Assembly: GCF_932526225.1 (NCBI RefSeq)
Contig: NC_064035.1
Location: 2,045,501 to 2,109,500, forward strand
From: Nematostella vectensis
Taxonomy: Eukaryota; Cnidaria; Anthozoa; Actiniaria; Edwardsiidae
Length of the DNA stretch: 64,000 nucleotides
Reading direction: 5' to 3'
Shown here: piece after piece, positions 23,901-30,990 of the stretch
Layout of the letters: each line of letters opens with the position of its first letter
Numbering within the stretch: position 1 is the stretch's first letter
Notes under the pieces: model-generated
The model's database searches: none
Told to the model about the DNA's origin: nothing
Seen by the model: the letters and a program-made list of their open reading frames with translations, nothing else
Translations under genes and position numbers: made by a program

Positions 23901-26900
23901 TTGATTTGAGGGCAAATGTGAAAAAAAAGGCATTGGCAAATAAATATCTTGTGTTTAATGAAAAACACAAAACTGATTTCTCTATGTAAAGGCCTATAAG
24001 AACAGTCGATGCATGCAAAACTCGCCTTACAATATGTTATATTCTGTAATATTGTTCTTTTGTTCACTGTGGTGTACCAAGTTATTCCTGATAGTACAAT
24101 ATCAGCTTATTACAAAATAATATAACAATTAAATTTTTAACAAGTTAAGTTTTTTACCACCCACATCCCCAACCATCAACCCCCAGATGTAGAAGGGTGT
24201 CGTAGAGTCAACATGACCAGTAGCACTGTCTTTTTTTAAATCGATCTGTCATTTCATGAGAGGGGATAGCAAATACTTAAAAGTCAAAACGTGAATGAAT
24301 CTCGAGACCTCGATCGGTGGGTTCTGATATTTCTCCGCCTGCTTAACCCGCATTTCGGCCACCACAATGGCACTGTTTTGCAAAGGGAACAAAGAATCAA
24401 CACGAGTCCCAAACTGACCAAGATATGGAACAGAATGACCCATGAAGCGTGCATCTTTTGGCCAATTGTAACGTTTGTTATGTTGCTATATGTGAGGATT
24501 ATACTGGTAATGGTCACGTTATTATTGACAAAGCCCACATTGGCCGGAGTCTCGACTATATTATTGATTAAGCTGGCATTAACTGAGCTCTGGGCGGTAT
24601 TATTGATCCCATTTGTGGAGAAATCGATTTTTAACTCCGCGTCCTTACCGTCTTCACTCGTAAAGGCGAGCACTTGCCGACTCCACGGACCCAGGCCCTT
24701 CTCGTTATAGGCAGCCACGGTGATCGTGTACCGAGTGAACTTGCGCAGGTTCGCAATCGTTATATTCCTGACGCCCTTCGTAATATCAAGCATGCCCTGC
24801 GCGCTGCCATTGCTTGTACCCAGGCTCGCGCTCCTGTTGTGGATCTGATATTGGACTTTGTACCCGAGTAGTTTGCCGTGTGCTTGCTTGTGGGGCAAGG
24901 CCTCCCAGCTAATTGACATGTCAGTTGGTGATTGGCTCCATGTGGTAATGTTTGAGGGTGCGCCGCTTGGCACTATTGGAAAAAGCCATATATGGTGTGG
25001 TCAGCATCATTACGTCACGTGTCACGTGCTCAGGCGGGCAATAGAAGGACTGCTATAAAATAGCAGTACAGTATCCCTTCAGAAGAAGGACAGTTGCACA
25101 AAGCTTGTATGATCACTCAAGACACGAACCATAAGCTCATCAACAACGTAACTTAAACAACTATAAACTAAACATACTAAATCTACATGCGAAACCGAAC
25201 TCTCTTGTAATGCAACGTACTCGTTGCACAAATAAAGGAACCTGCGATTTAAAGCGCTCCGTGAAAATGCTTCTTACCATCTGTATCCGTATAAGCGCAC
25301 ACAGGGCCAGCCGCCAGCCCATCCCCCCTCCGGCTGAACGGTATAATCCGCACACAGTAGTAATGGTACTTGTCCAGCCCGTGGAGGGTAGTGTGGGTAG
25401 CATTTTTGCCCTGTAGGACCTTGTTGTAGAAGTTACCCTCTTCATCAAGGAACCTGACGCGATAGCCTTCTACAGAATCCAGCCTGCTCTTCGCATGGGG
25501 GGTCCAGCGTACCATGAGGCTAGTGGAGCTTGTGTTATATACCGTAATGCCCACAGGCGGGTTCCAGGGAACTAAAGAAATCAATAAATGTCAGGGTGTG
25601 GTCAGGGGTGTTTGGGAGGGAAGGGGAGGGGTAGAATCCAATTTTCCCTTTTTTTATGCGGTGTCCAGCGTACCATGAGGCTAGTGGAGCTTGTGATGTA
25701 TACCCACAGGGGGGTGCCAGGGAACTATGGAAATTAATTTATCAGGAGTTGCTTGACTGGATAAAAGACTGAGGAACAGGCCCCTTTGATTGGCTACTAC
25801 GTACTTAACCTCAAGACCCAAACCTGAAACGCGGTGATAGGCGTAACCCACCGTCGTTGCTGGTGATGAAGTAGGCATTGGCTGGCATCTGGTAGAGCAT
25901 GTGTCTTCTTTGCAGAGCGTCTTGCAGCTTGAGTGCACCGCTGAACCCATCATAGCCATACATGAACTCAATCATGCATTGAATACCACTAGAAACCAAA
26001 AGCGCGATCAACGATATACAACGCTCACATTTTTTCAATTTCAAGTTCACTTGTTTATTGAATTAGTCTATTTTTTTGTTTATACATTGTTTGTTTTATT
26101 TTTTGTTTTTATTTTCGTTTAGAACTTATTGACCTTACCCAGCTTCTTCGTCGAAATCGCAAAACTTTACTACAACGTCTTCAAGAGAGGTGTCTTTGCC
26201 ATAAATACGACGAGCCTGTCGGGAATCCCAAACCGCTTCTGTTAGATACTTTCATTATTTCTAAGAGTCCCGATTGCTTAGCATTGCCATTCATTATACC
26301 GCTACGATGTTACGCGTGCTTTCACTACTGGTTGATTAGTGGAGTGCTACACGCTCTCTCATTGGTTGACAAATGGGGCGCTTCGAAACAAGGCAACACT
26401 TTACATTATTTGTTTCAACATTGTCCTTGTTTTATTTGGCCACACGGAAATTCGGTCAATAAAGGGTATTGTTACTGGTTTTATTCAGTTGTTTGTGCTT
26501 GAGATTTTTGGGAGATAATGGCATTGCTTCTCTAGTGATGAAAATGGTCCCTTTCATCGCCCATACACCGTTTCGTGTGCGTTTTTCACTGTAACCGCAA
26601 TAACAAGCAATTGAGAAACGCGAACTGGTCGTGGCTTAGATAAAATAATGGTTTAGTGATGTAACTTACATTCCATGCGATCTTACTGGCGAGCTTCTGG
26701 AAGTCCTTGCTGCCCCTCGTGTAAAGAGTGGCTTTAAACTTCTCTCCGGGAAAATTCACGTTCGTAAAAAAAGTTATATCTAAAATAAAAATGAAAGTAT
26801 CATCAAACCACCGTGATGCCATTGACTACGGATAGGCAGTAATTGAGGAAACTTTGGACAAAAATAGGGGCATGAAAAGCGTCTGGAATACTTGGAATAT

Positions 26901-29900
26901 TCGTGACATTGCCTACCTGGGCACTTATTCGTGTTACAACTCGAAGATTCCACAGGGCGACCCAGTGATGAGCAATTCTTCCCGCCGTGCTGAGGACTGG
27001 GGTTATCACAGTACCGTCTTCTCACCATTCTTCCTCCGCCACATGTGGCCGAGCAGGGACTAAAGGGAGCCCATGGGCCGTAGGCGCCATTGACTGGACA
27101 GGGATTGGTGTTACACTGCCGAGACTCCCTTGCGGGACCTAGCAGGGAACAGCCCTCGCCACCCGCGAAAGGAACAGGATTCGTGCAACTTCTTGTCCGG
27201 TAATGTACGCCGCCATCGCATTCCCGCGTGCAATTACCGAAATCAGTCCACTCAGAAAAACCTCCGTGAATCGGGCAAGGTTGTGTGTTGCACACTCTAA
27301 TCTCCAAAGCTGGCCCGAGGCGAGTACAATTCAACCCTTCCCCAACTGGGGACGGGCTGTCACATGATCTATTTCTTGATTGAGTACCTCCCCCACAACT
27401 TAAACTGCAGCGAGTGAACGCACTCCAGTTTCCATAGAAACCATCAATGGGACATAACTTAGGAAAGCAGGGCACTTCCTCTGTGTTTGGTCCAAGGAAC
27501 TCACTACAATTTCTACCGCCATACTGTGGAGCTGGTTCTGAGCATGCTCGGGATCTGGTGCTGAGTCCTCTCCCACACGTGACGGAGCATGGAGAGAACT
27601 CGGTCCAGCTTGTGTACCCACCGTCTACAGGGCACGGGCTGGTGTTACACTCTATAGTGTCCACAGGGTTCCCGATCACAGTGCAGTTAACACCACCATA
27701 CTGCGGTGCAGGGTTTGTACACGACCTTGTCCTGTGCCGTGTACCACCCCCACAGGTTTTGCTACACGGTGTATACTCGGACCACTGGGTGTAATTACCA
27801 TTGATAGGACATGGGCGCAGATTACAGGGTGTGGTCTCGCTAAAGGCCCCTGTGCAGTTTAGTCCGCCGTGCTGTGGAGGGGGACTGGTACATAGGCGGC
27901 GGCGAGTTCGGGATCCCTGTGCGCATGTCACGCTGCATGACGTAAAGTCACTCCACTCAGCAAAGCCACCATCCACTAAAACACCAAGTTGCATTGAAAT
28001 TTAAAATGCGTACGGAATTGTGGATTTACATGCGTAATGGTTTTAACAGGATTTATGAAAAAACGCAAAAAACGGAAAAGCCTAGGACAGAGTATTTATC
28101 TGAAATATAATAAAAATACTGAATACGGATACTATTGTACAATACAGAAGTATAGCAAGAACATTTTCTCTTGTACGCGCGTTGAACCAGCACTTCCACT
28201 TTCACCAACACCCGTAAAAATGCAAAGAATACGTGCGAACAGGCCAGTTGTATCAAAATCCTGAGGTACGCACGTGCGAACCGGCCTTTTTATCAAAATC
28301 CTGATGTACGCACGTACGAACCGGCCTATTAATCAAAATCTTGACGTACGCACGTGCGAACCGGCCTATTTATCAAAATCTTGATGTACGCACGTGCAAA
28401 CATATAAAGAGAGAGAGAGCCCTATAGTATCGATATTGTTTCGGTATGAGGAGCTAAACTATTGAGTTTCGGAGAGCCCACGAACCTGCTCTTGCGTTCT
28501 GAACATAGCAAATCTCCTCCTTGGGAAGCACCCGCAGCCATACGGCCAACTCGTCGATAGTTACTCTACAGTTTTTTAGGAAGCCGTAGTTCGCCCCGAG
28601 CACTAGTCGACCCTGAGGCGGTGCTGAAAGCAGACTGTCTAGCATCGCAGTCTCCGTCCGGACCATGTCCGGTGCTGTCCGACAATTGATCAATAAATCC
28701 ACATACTTCGCTTCTTTGTTCCATATCAAGGAGACGTGCACCCAGTCTTTGTGCCTCCAGGGAGCCTCGACTTTGCGCGACACATTCCTTGTGTTGACGC
28801 TTAGCCCTATCTTGTTTCGCCTGGCGTACAAAGTCGTCCCAATGGAGAATCTGTTGGTAGAGATCTGTAGCACCACGACAGTACTGGTAAGCTCAGAAAT
28901 TTCTAGCTTCACCCAGAAAGAGATTGTGAACCCTGTTTTGCATCGGTTTGGTTCACTTATACACGTCTTGGAAAATTCACCTAAATCAGCTCCAGTACTC
29001 GGAGCGCCATCCAATTGCAAGGCATCTTTGCTGACCCCTGGAACAGTGATGGCACCCCCCAACACTTTGCTGTCACTGTTGCCCTGCAGATCTTGTAGTC
29101 GCTTGTAGCGGTCTATTGTGTCAAGTGACCAATAAAAACGAGCGGATTTAAACCATGGGTCATCCCCTAAAAGTAAACAAATTCACAGGTTTTTAAGACG
29201 AGACCTACCACAAAAACGAAACAAAATTGAAAATTTTTATTTTTAAAAACTGTCATAAAACTAACTAGAATTGAAATCTTTTTTTAAGAGCGCTGACACC
29301 CCACTAGGGGTTCAAGCAAAAAAAAAAACTCCCATTAAAGATGCTAAAAAAAATGTCTTCGCATTTTACTTACTCACCCCCACCCCCCACCTGGATGCTT
29401 TTAGATTTCCCCCGTATTTGTAAGGCTGTGATTTGACAATGACTATCAGGCTAAATCAATGTTGAAGTTTGTGGCAAACCACTAAATCGCATATGAGGTT
29501 ATTTGTGTAGTAGGTACTATACAGCGAATTATGTACTAATGATTCTAATAACATAGCATTAGAGATATCCCCTTAAGGCTTTCATTTAGATATTTGAACG
29601 GGATTAGATTAAATCTTTATATGTTTTCATAAAGAAAACAAACGAGATTTATTCCAATATTTTTGCTTCTTTGTCGTTTTTGAACAATTTTCTTCTTTGC
29701 CAAAAGGTCAAATACGGTATACAGATGATGAAATATAGATTTTCATGTGAAAAATATTATAAAATAAAAAAATGTGGTAAGAAAGTGTGAAAAAGATATT
29801 TGTAATTTCATCACTTATGCATCTTTTAAAAACAAAAATAAACAAAACCTCCATTACGCTATTGACAGCCTAAATGCCTAAGTCTGGCCACCAAAGCATC

Positions 29901-30990
29901 TATAGGAGTTTGTGATTAATGAGGCAGATTTTGAGAAAAATGTGTACACATTACAAATTCGAGTAACAAGACCACAAAACCTCGTTTTGTAAGAGATCAA
30001 TGTCAGGCCTTTAAATGAATTATTTTACACTGTTCTTTGTTTTATGTTTATGACAATAATTTAAATTTTGTTGCATCACAGCATTTTTCATTTTCGTTTA
30101 TTGCAATTTTTGTTTTTTTCATTCTGATGTGTATATCCTCTGTTCTTAAGTCTCATTTGCAAGATTATCTGATTATCTGTAGATTTACTTTTAAAGCTTT
30201 CACTGATTACAGCACAACAATATCATTCCTGTCAGAGAGCAAGAAATATTGCATTTCCACAGGGGGCCTAGGCACGTGTTGTGAGATCGAGGTCAAATAA
30301 GAGACTGCGACAAATTAAAGAGAGAACACCATGCTTGCACATAAAATTGCTTTTTCTGTAAATTAAACGGGATAGAGCAAAAAGTATTTGAAAAAGTGTA
30401 CCAAGACCCCAATTGATTCTAGTATTTTTAGCGCAAGCAAGGACTCGTTTTGCACCTTTTTCTAAGCAAGCAAATTAAAAACCAAGGTTCCAGCAACTTT
30501 TTACGAGAAAGAAATGGCGATTATTAGAGCTGAACCATGTTTATAAAGGAAATCGCCAATATAGATGTTCACTCTGGTATAACATGGCGTGTTTCAAAAG
30601 ATAAAACCTTCTAATGAAGTAACTTTGTTGTTGCACTTCAGATGTGTGAAAGTTTACGATCATGAAGAAGATTAAAAAGATACGGCTGTATTAATTGTTT
30701 TAAATTAAATGGCTCTAATTCGGCGTAGGAGGTCTAGTAGTTGCAAAATGCTTTTCAAGGTCTAAGCACCACATAATAAGAAAATCGAAACAGAACTTGT
30801 TTATTCTTCAAGTCATTTGTTCTCTCGTGTTTGCAATGCTGTCAAAAACTTACCTAGCTTAGAATACCCCGGTTGGATCTGAAAGAAAACATTTGGAATA
30901 TTTCTGTCATCAAATGTCAAAAGAAGATTGCAATTTGGATCTACTCACTTGCGTCAAAAGCACAAGAAGAGTCCACCATATTACCCCCAT
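14663..30990 (-). CDS. LamG-TSP1-SEA-FN3-glutamate-receptor-like K+ channel fusion, 20 exons
   Basis: Join on the minus strand from 30990 down to 14663. The twenty exons are listed separately; together they give 5,457 nt, 1,818 residues plus TAG. The start is ATG at 30990, with an in-frame stop just upstream. Approximate residues: signal peptide 1-18, LamG 23-249, six TSP1 250-602, SEA 603-712, six FN3 713-1323, S1 lobe 1324-1440, M1 about 1450-1474, pore loop with TTLGYGD near 1503-1509, M2 about 1518-1542, S2 1559-1671, M3 about 1690-1708, coiled-coil tail 1730-1818. Every junction matches in phase. Family knowledge says an S1-M1-P-M2-S2-M3 order is an ionotropic glutamate receptor layout, while GYGD is a potassium filter. 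The ligand is unknown. It could instead be two transcription units, the first ending at 24284. Confidence 0.72.
15492..15666 (-). CDS. Exon 19: last membrane helix of channel fusion
   Basis: Acceptor TGTATTCACAG, donor GATATG|GTACGG; 175 nt, phase 0 to 1. It encodes TSGLFDEESEMF, then a hydrophobic helix (WSAGALGILTVICLLYELL) and a basic stop-transfer (ARSRR). SGLFD is shared with the plus-strand paralogue at the same place. Confidence 0.82.
15780..16205. repeat. 35-bp minisatellite in intron 18
   Basis: About a dozen copies with core ATCAATAGGGATAGCGGCCT followed by GGAGGTCCCA or GGAGTTACTA. The array reaches to within about 8 bases of the 5' splice site of exon 18 (minus strand, 16205/16206). 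Confidence 0.92.
16206..16477 (-). CDS. Exon 18: S2 ligand-binding half of channel fusion
   Basis: Acceptor TATTTCCTACAG, donor CTTGAG|GTGTGT; 272 nt, phase 1 to 0. It encodes YQNLMDVYTALKRRSVQGAL, IDSYTVGSRQ, and HPSSYGVVLSGEAVKL, an S2-like lobe. It aligns across its length with the plus-strand exon 4107-4396. Confidence 0.82.
16484..16970. repeat. 53-bp minisatellite abutting a 3' splice site
   Basis: About nine copies with core GAACATGAAGAGATGAATCG followed by GTGGGCGTATATCGGTGATG. On the minus strand the unit carries TCGTTCTATTCCC, and the copy next to exon 18 supplies that exon's polypyrimidine tract and acceptor. The minus-strand open frames (YTPTDSSLHV type) are repeat by-products. 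Confidence 0.93.
16971..17294. other. Intron sequence with a possible transposon remnant
   Basis: The stretch starts GGGGCGTGGCCAGGGCGTGG and then turns A/T rich. The G/C-rich start resembles a dispersed repeat end also seen near 37350 and 51250. No exon signature was found. Confidence 0.35.
17295..17361 (-). CDS. Exon 17: short linker between M2 and S2
   Basis: 67 nt with acceptor ATAACACTTTCAG and donor CCAG|GTTAGT, phase 0 to 1. It encodes 22 residues (IAAITNSSEYRLGIRMNARF...). It is the only piece found that bridges the phase-0 end of exon 16 and the phase-1 start of exon 18. Glutamate receptors have a comparable extracellular linker after the gate helix. Confidence 0.72.
17618..18025. 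repeat. 44-bp array carrying nine perfect CRE motifs
   Basis: Nine near-identical copies of a 44-bp unit with GATTGATTGGCTGGGCTAGG and TGACGTCA. The palindrome TGACGTCA starts at 17661, 17705, 17749, 17793, 17837, 17881, 17925, 17969 and 18013, exactly 44 bp apart. ATTGG (CCAAT on the other strand) is also in each unit. It lies in intron 16 of the channel fusion gene. Confidence 0.95.
18160..18316 (-). CDS. Exon 16: K+ filter second half and M2 gate helix
   Basis: Acceptor TTGTTTGTTGCAG, donor AAAG|GTACGT; 157 nt, phase 2 to 0. The first codon completes G of the filter, then YGDRFPKG, then the inner helix LFAIVWITCGLVIVALLMSF followed by ITTSLT. This is the K+-channel order; the SYTANLAAF gate motif of animal glutamate receptors is absent. 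Confidence 0.85.
18480..18735. repeat. 56-bp minisatellite in intron 15
   Basis: About four copies containing GGTAAGAGCTTTGAGTAGGG and GGCTATAGGTGGGTGGGTAG, running up to the 5' splice site of exon 15. Confidence 0.85.
18742..18836 (-). CDS. Exon 15: pore helix and K+ selectivity filter
   Basis: Acceptor TCTTGCACAG, donor TTGGG|GTAAGG; 95 nt, phase 0 to 2. It encodes DCWFNSDMFPRSPF, then GPMEGMWWAFITMTTLG, the pore helix leading into the filter; the GYGD continues in exon 16. WWAFITMTTLGYGD is a classical potassium-channel pore signature. Confidence 0.87.
18956..19407 (-). CDS. Exon 14: S1 ligand-binding lobe and M1
   Basis: Acceptor TATATGCTCAACAG, donor ATATTG|GTGAGT; 452 nt, phase 1 to 0. 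It encodes an S1-like lobe (NWWVNPPYNDVNTTGIFPVI, a CCGYC cysteine cluster, ALSYPVYGRMDQKEYGGFGF, GGVVFMSVTPLPGTTARM) and then M1 (WPMCVFVFVSAFFSGIFMWI). The TxxxR-type ligand arginine motif of glutamate receptors is not evident, so the ligand may not be glutamate. Confidence 0.8.
19768..19990. repeat. Hexanucleotide microsatellite (CTACAY/CTATGT)
   Basis: Plus-strand blocks of ATCTAC, then ACCTAC, then GTCTAT, then TATCTA repeats. They lie in intron 13 of the channel fusion gene. The long RCRCRC/YTYTYT open frames are artefacts. Confidence 0.95.
19997..20257 (-). repeat. Triplicated 87-bp exon 13 end with its 5' splice site
   Basis: Three in-frame copies (about 19997-20083, 20084-20170, 20171-20257), each encoding YTVYAIQVLAFTSKGDGPLS and QLIYG followed by G|GTAAGC. 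The copy in 20182-20257 belongs to the FN3 exon. The other two lie behind it, each with its own 5' splice site, and keep the frame open. Confidence 0.9.
20182..20487 (-). CDS. Exon 13: sixth FN3 domain
   Basis: Acceptor TTTTTCAG, donor GGAG|GTAAGC; 306 nt, phase 1 to 1. FN3 landmarks: SPTALRVSWQPI, GILLGYKVYYW, LHAYTVYAIQVLAFTSKGDG. Using a downstream duplicate donor would lengthen the domain by 29 or 58 residues in frame. Confidence 0.88.
20590..20735. repeat. CATCGC/CATCAT trinucleotide-rich microsatellite
   Basis: Imperfect ATC/GCC triplets on the plus strand in intron 12, starting about 20 bases behind the donor of exon 12. Confidence 0.8.
20758..21060 (-). CDS. Exon 12: fifth FN3 domain
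   Basis: Acceptor TTATTTACAG, donor GACG|GTAAGG; 303 nt, phase 1 to 1. FN3 landmarks: NTSSTSLHLHWQHI, GVLFGYRVLYR, LLKYSWYGFRVMGFTKVGYG. Confidence 0.88.
21454..21753 (-). CDS. Exon 11: fourth FN3 domain
   Basis: Acceptor TTACCTTTCAG, donor AACA|GTGAGT; 300 nt, phase 1 to 1. FN3 landmarks: NTSSTSLLIQWSPV, GIILGYKILYRV, LTHFTVYDVSVVAFTSKGDG. Confidence 0.88.
22055..22360 (-). CDS. Exon 10: third FN3 domain
   Basis: Acceptor TTTCCCTTAG, donor GACG|GTATGT; 306 nt, phase 1 to 1. FN3 landmarks: PTSSTSLRITWHPL, GELLGYRVFYRT, LEKFVTYAIQVAGFNKAGEG. It follows the 2.3-kb intron that holds the alternative membrane-anchored end. Confidence 0.86.
22361..24283 (-). other. A/T-rich intron 9, downstream part
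   Basis: No exon signature or signal peptide for a separate downstream gene was found on the minus strand. It includes a short palindrome at 22446-22470 (11-bp arms, 3-bp loop) and ACGGACGG/CAGAC simple runs near 23430-23480. The sequence is otherwise unremarkable. Confidence 0.5.
24284..24648 (-). CDS. Alternative intronic end: membrane helix and basic tail
   Basis: If the 5' splice site after exon 9 (GACG|GTAAGG) is not used, the frame continues 121 residues to TGA at 24284-24286. It encodes an Asn-rich stretch with several N-glycosylation sequons, a 23-residue hydrophobic helix (ASWVILFHILVSLGLVLILC) and a basic tail (LSRRRNIRTHRSRSRDSF). This gives a 1,039-residue LamG-TSP1-SEA-FN3 single-pass receptor. 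The helix plus stop-transfer composition is unlikely by chance, but there is no transcript evidence and no nearby canonical AATAAA. Confidence 0.62.
24649..24972 (-). CDS. Exon 9: second FN3 domain
   Basis: Acceptor TTTTTCCAATAG, donor GACG|GTAAGG; 324 nt, phase 1 to 1. FN3 landmarks: SPTDMSISWEALP, GKLLGYKVQYQI, LRKFTRYTITVAAYNEKGLG. It is open into the intron with the alternative terminus. Confidence 0.88.
25278..25571 (-). CDS. Exon 8: first FN3 domain
   Basis: Acceptor TGATTTCTTTAG, donor GATG|GTAAGA; 294 nt, phase 1 to 1. FN3 landmarks: NTSSTSLMVRWTP, VEGYRVRFLDEEG, LDKYHYYCVRIIPFSRRGDG. Confidence 0.87.
25660..25730 (-). pseudogene. Partial duplicate of FN3 exon 8
   Basis: About 70 bases nearly identical to the 5' end of exon 8 (shared TACCATGAGGCTAGTGGAGC on plus), including an acceptor AG, but with a deletion that breaks the frame and no remaining FN3. 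It is a decayed partial exon duplication inside intron 7. Confidence 0.75.
25852..25988 (-). CDS. Exon 7: SEA domain, third part
   Basis: Acceptor TTGGTTTCTAG, donor GACG|GTGGGT; 137 nt, phase 2 to 1. It encodes GIQCMIEFMYGYDGFSGALK then LQDALQRRHMLYQ, the C-terminal strand and helix of a SEA fold. Confidence 0.7.
26139..26238 (-). CDS. Exon 6: SEA domain, second part
   Basis: Acceptor AGTATCTAACAG, donor CTGG|GTAAGG; 100 nt, phase 1 to 2. It encodes AVWDSRQARRIYGKDTSLED then VVVKFCDFDEEAG. The G|SVVV autoproteolysis motif of mucin-type SEA domains is not present, so self-cleavage is doubtful. Confidence 0.7.
26687..26779 (-). CDS. Exon 5: SEA domain, first part
   Basis: Acceptor TTTTATTTTTAG, donor GCCA|GTAAGA; 93 nt, phase 1 to 1. 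It encodes ITFFTNVNFPGEKFKATLYT and SKDFQKLA. A second GTAAGT lies 15 bases on, but it would leave in phase 0 and not fit exon 6. Confidence 0.7.
26917..27975 (-). CDS. Exon 4: six thrombospondin type 1 repeats
   Basis: One 1,059-nt exon, phase 1 to 1, acceptor GGTGTTTTAG, donor CCCAG|GTAGGC. Six TSP1 modules, each with the W-x-x-(W/F)-x-x-C start (FAEWSDFTSCSVTC, YTQWSEYTPCSKTC, YTSWTEFSPCSVTC, YGNWSAFTRCSLSC, FSEWTDFGNCTREC, YGPWAPFSPCSATC), the CGGG(T)xxRxRxC core and six cysteines. They are extracellular adhesion or glycosaminoglycan-binding modules. All six in one exon suggests recent tandem growth or intron loss. Confidence 0.95.
28255..28405. repeat. ~40-bp tandem repeat with CACGTG E-boxes
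   Basis: Four to five copies with GTACGCACGTGCGAACCGGC followed by TATTTATCAAAATC, in intron 3 of the channel fusion gene. Most copies contain the palindrome CACGTG. Confidence 0.88.
28486..29166 (-). CDS. Exon 3: laminin G-like (concanavalin-fold) domain
   Basis: Acceptor TTTACTTTTAG, donor GCAG|GTTCGT (a weak donor); 681 nt, phase 1 to 1. It encodes ARFYWSLDTIDRYKRLQDLQ, GFTISFWVKLE, WVHVSLIWNKEAKYVDLLIN and ITIDELAVWLRVLPKEEI-type features of the LamG_3/LamGL family. It is extracellular, probably for ligand or glycan binding. It is the first domain after the signal peptide. Confidence 0.87.
29167..30853 (-). other. Intron 2, A/T rich
   Basis: No exon or array recognised. An 87-codon plus-strand frame (30037-30300) is hydrophobic and low in complexity and looks fortuitous. 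Confidence 0.55.
30854..30878 (-). CDS. Exon 2: 25-nt microexon
   Basis: Flanked by a strong acceptor (TGTTTTCTTTCAG) and donor (TAG|GTAAGT). Phase 0 to 1, encoding IQPGYSKL. It joins the signal peptide exon to the LamG exon in perfect phase. Confidence 0.72.
30949..30990 (-). CDS. Exon 1: start codon and signal peptide
   Basis: ATG at 30988-30990, with an in-frame TAG 9-12 bases upstream fixing this as the first start. It encodes MGVIWWTLLVLLTQ, a hydrophobic secretion signal, and ends in CAA|GTGAGT (phase 0). A longer 5' UTR and promoter are expected at higher coordinates. Confidence 0.72.

Noticed and set aside
22361-24283. Start of a separate channel gene inside this interval
   Set aside because: I looked for a minus-strand ATG with a signal peptide and phase-1 donor and found none. 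The possibility remains open and is noted with the gene.
26671-26686. Alternative donor AAT|GTAAGT for SEA exon 5
   Set aside because: It would leave in phase 0 and cannot join exon 6 in its open frame, whereas GCCA|GTAAGA fits and restores a SEA-like sequence.
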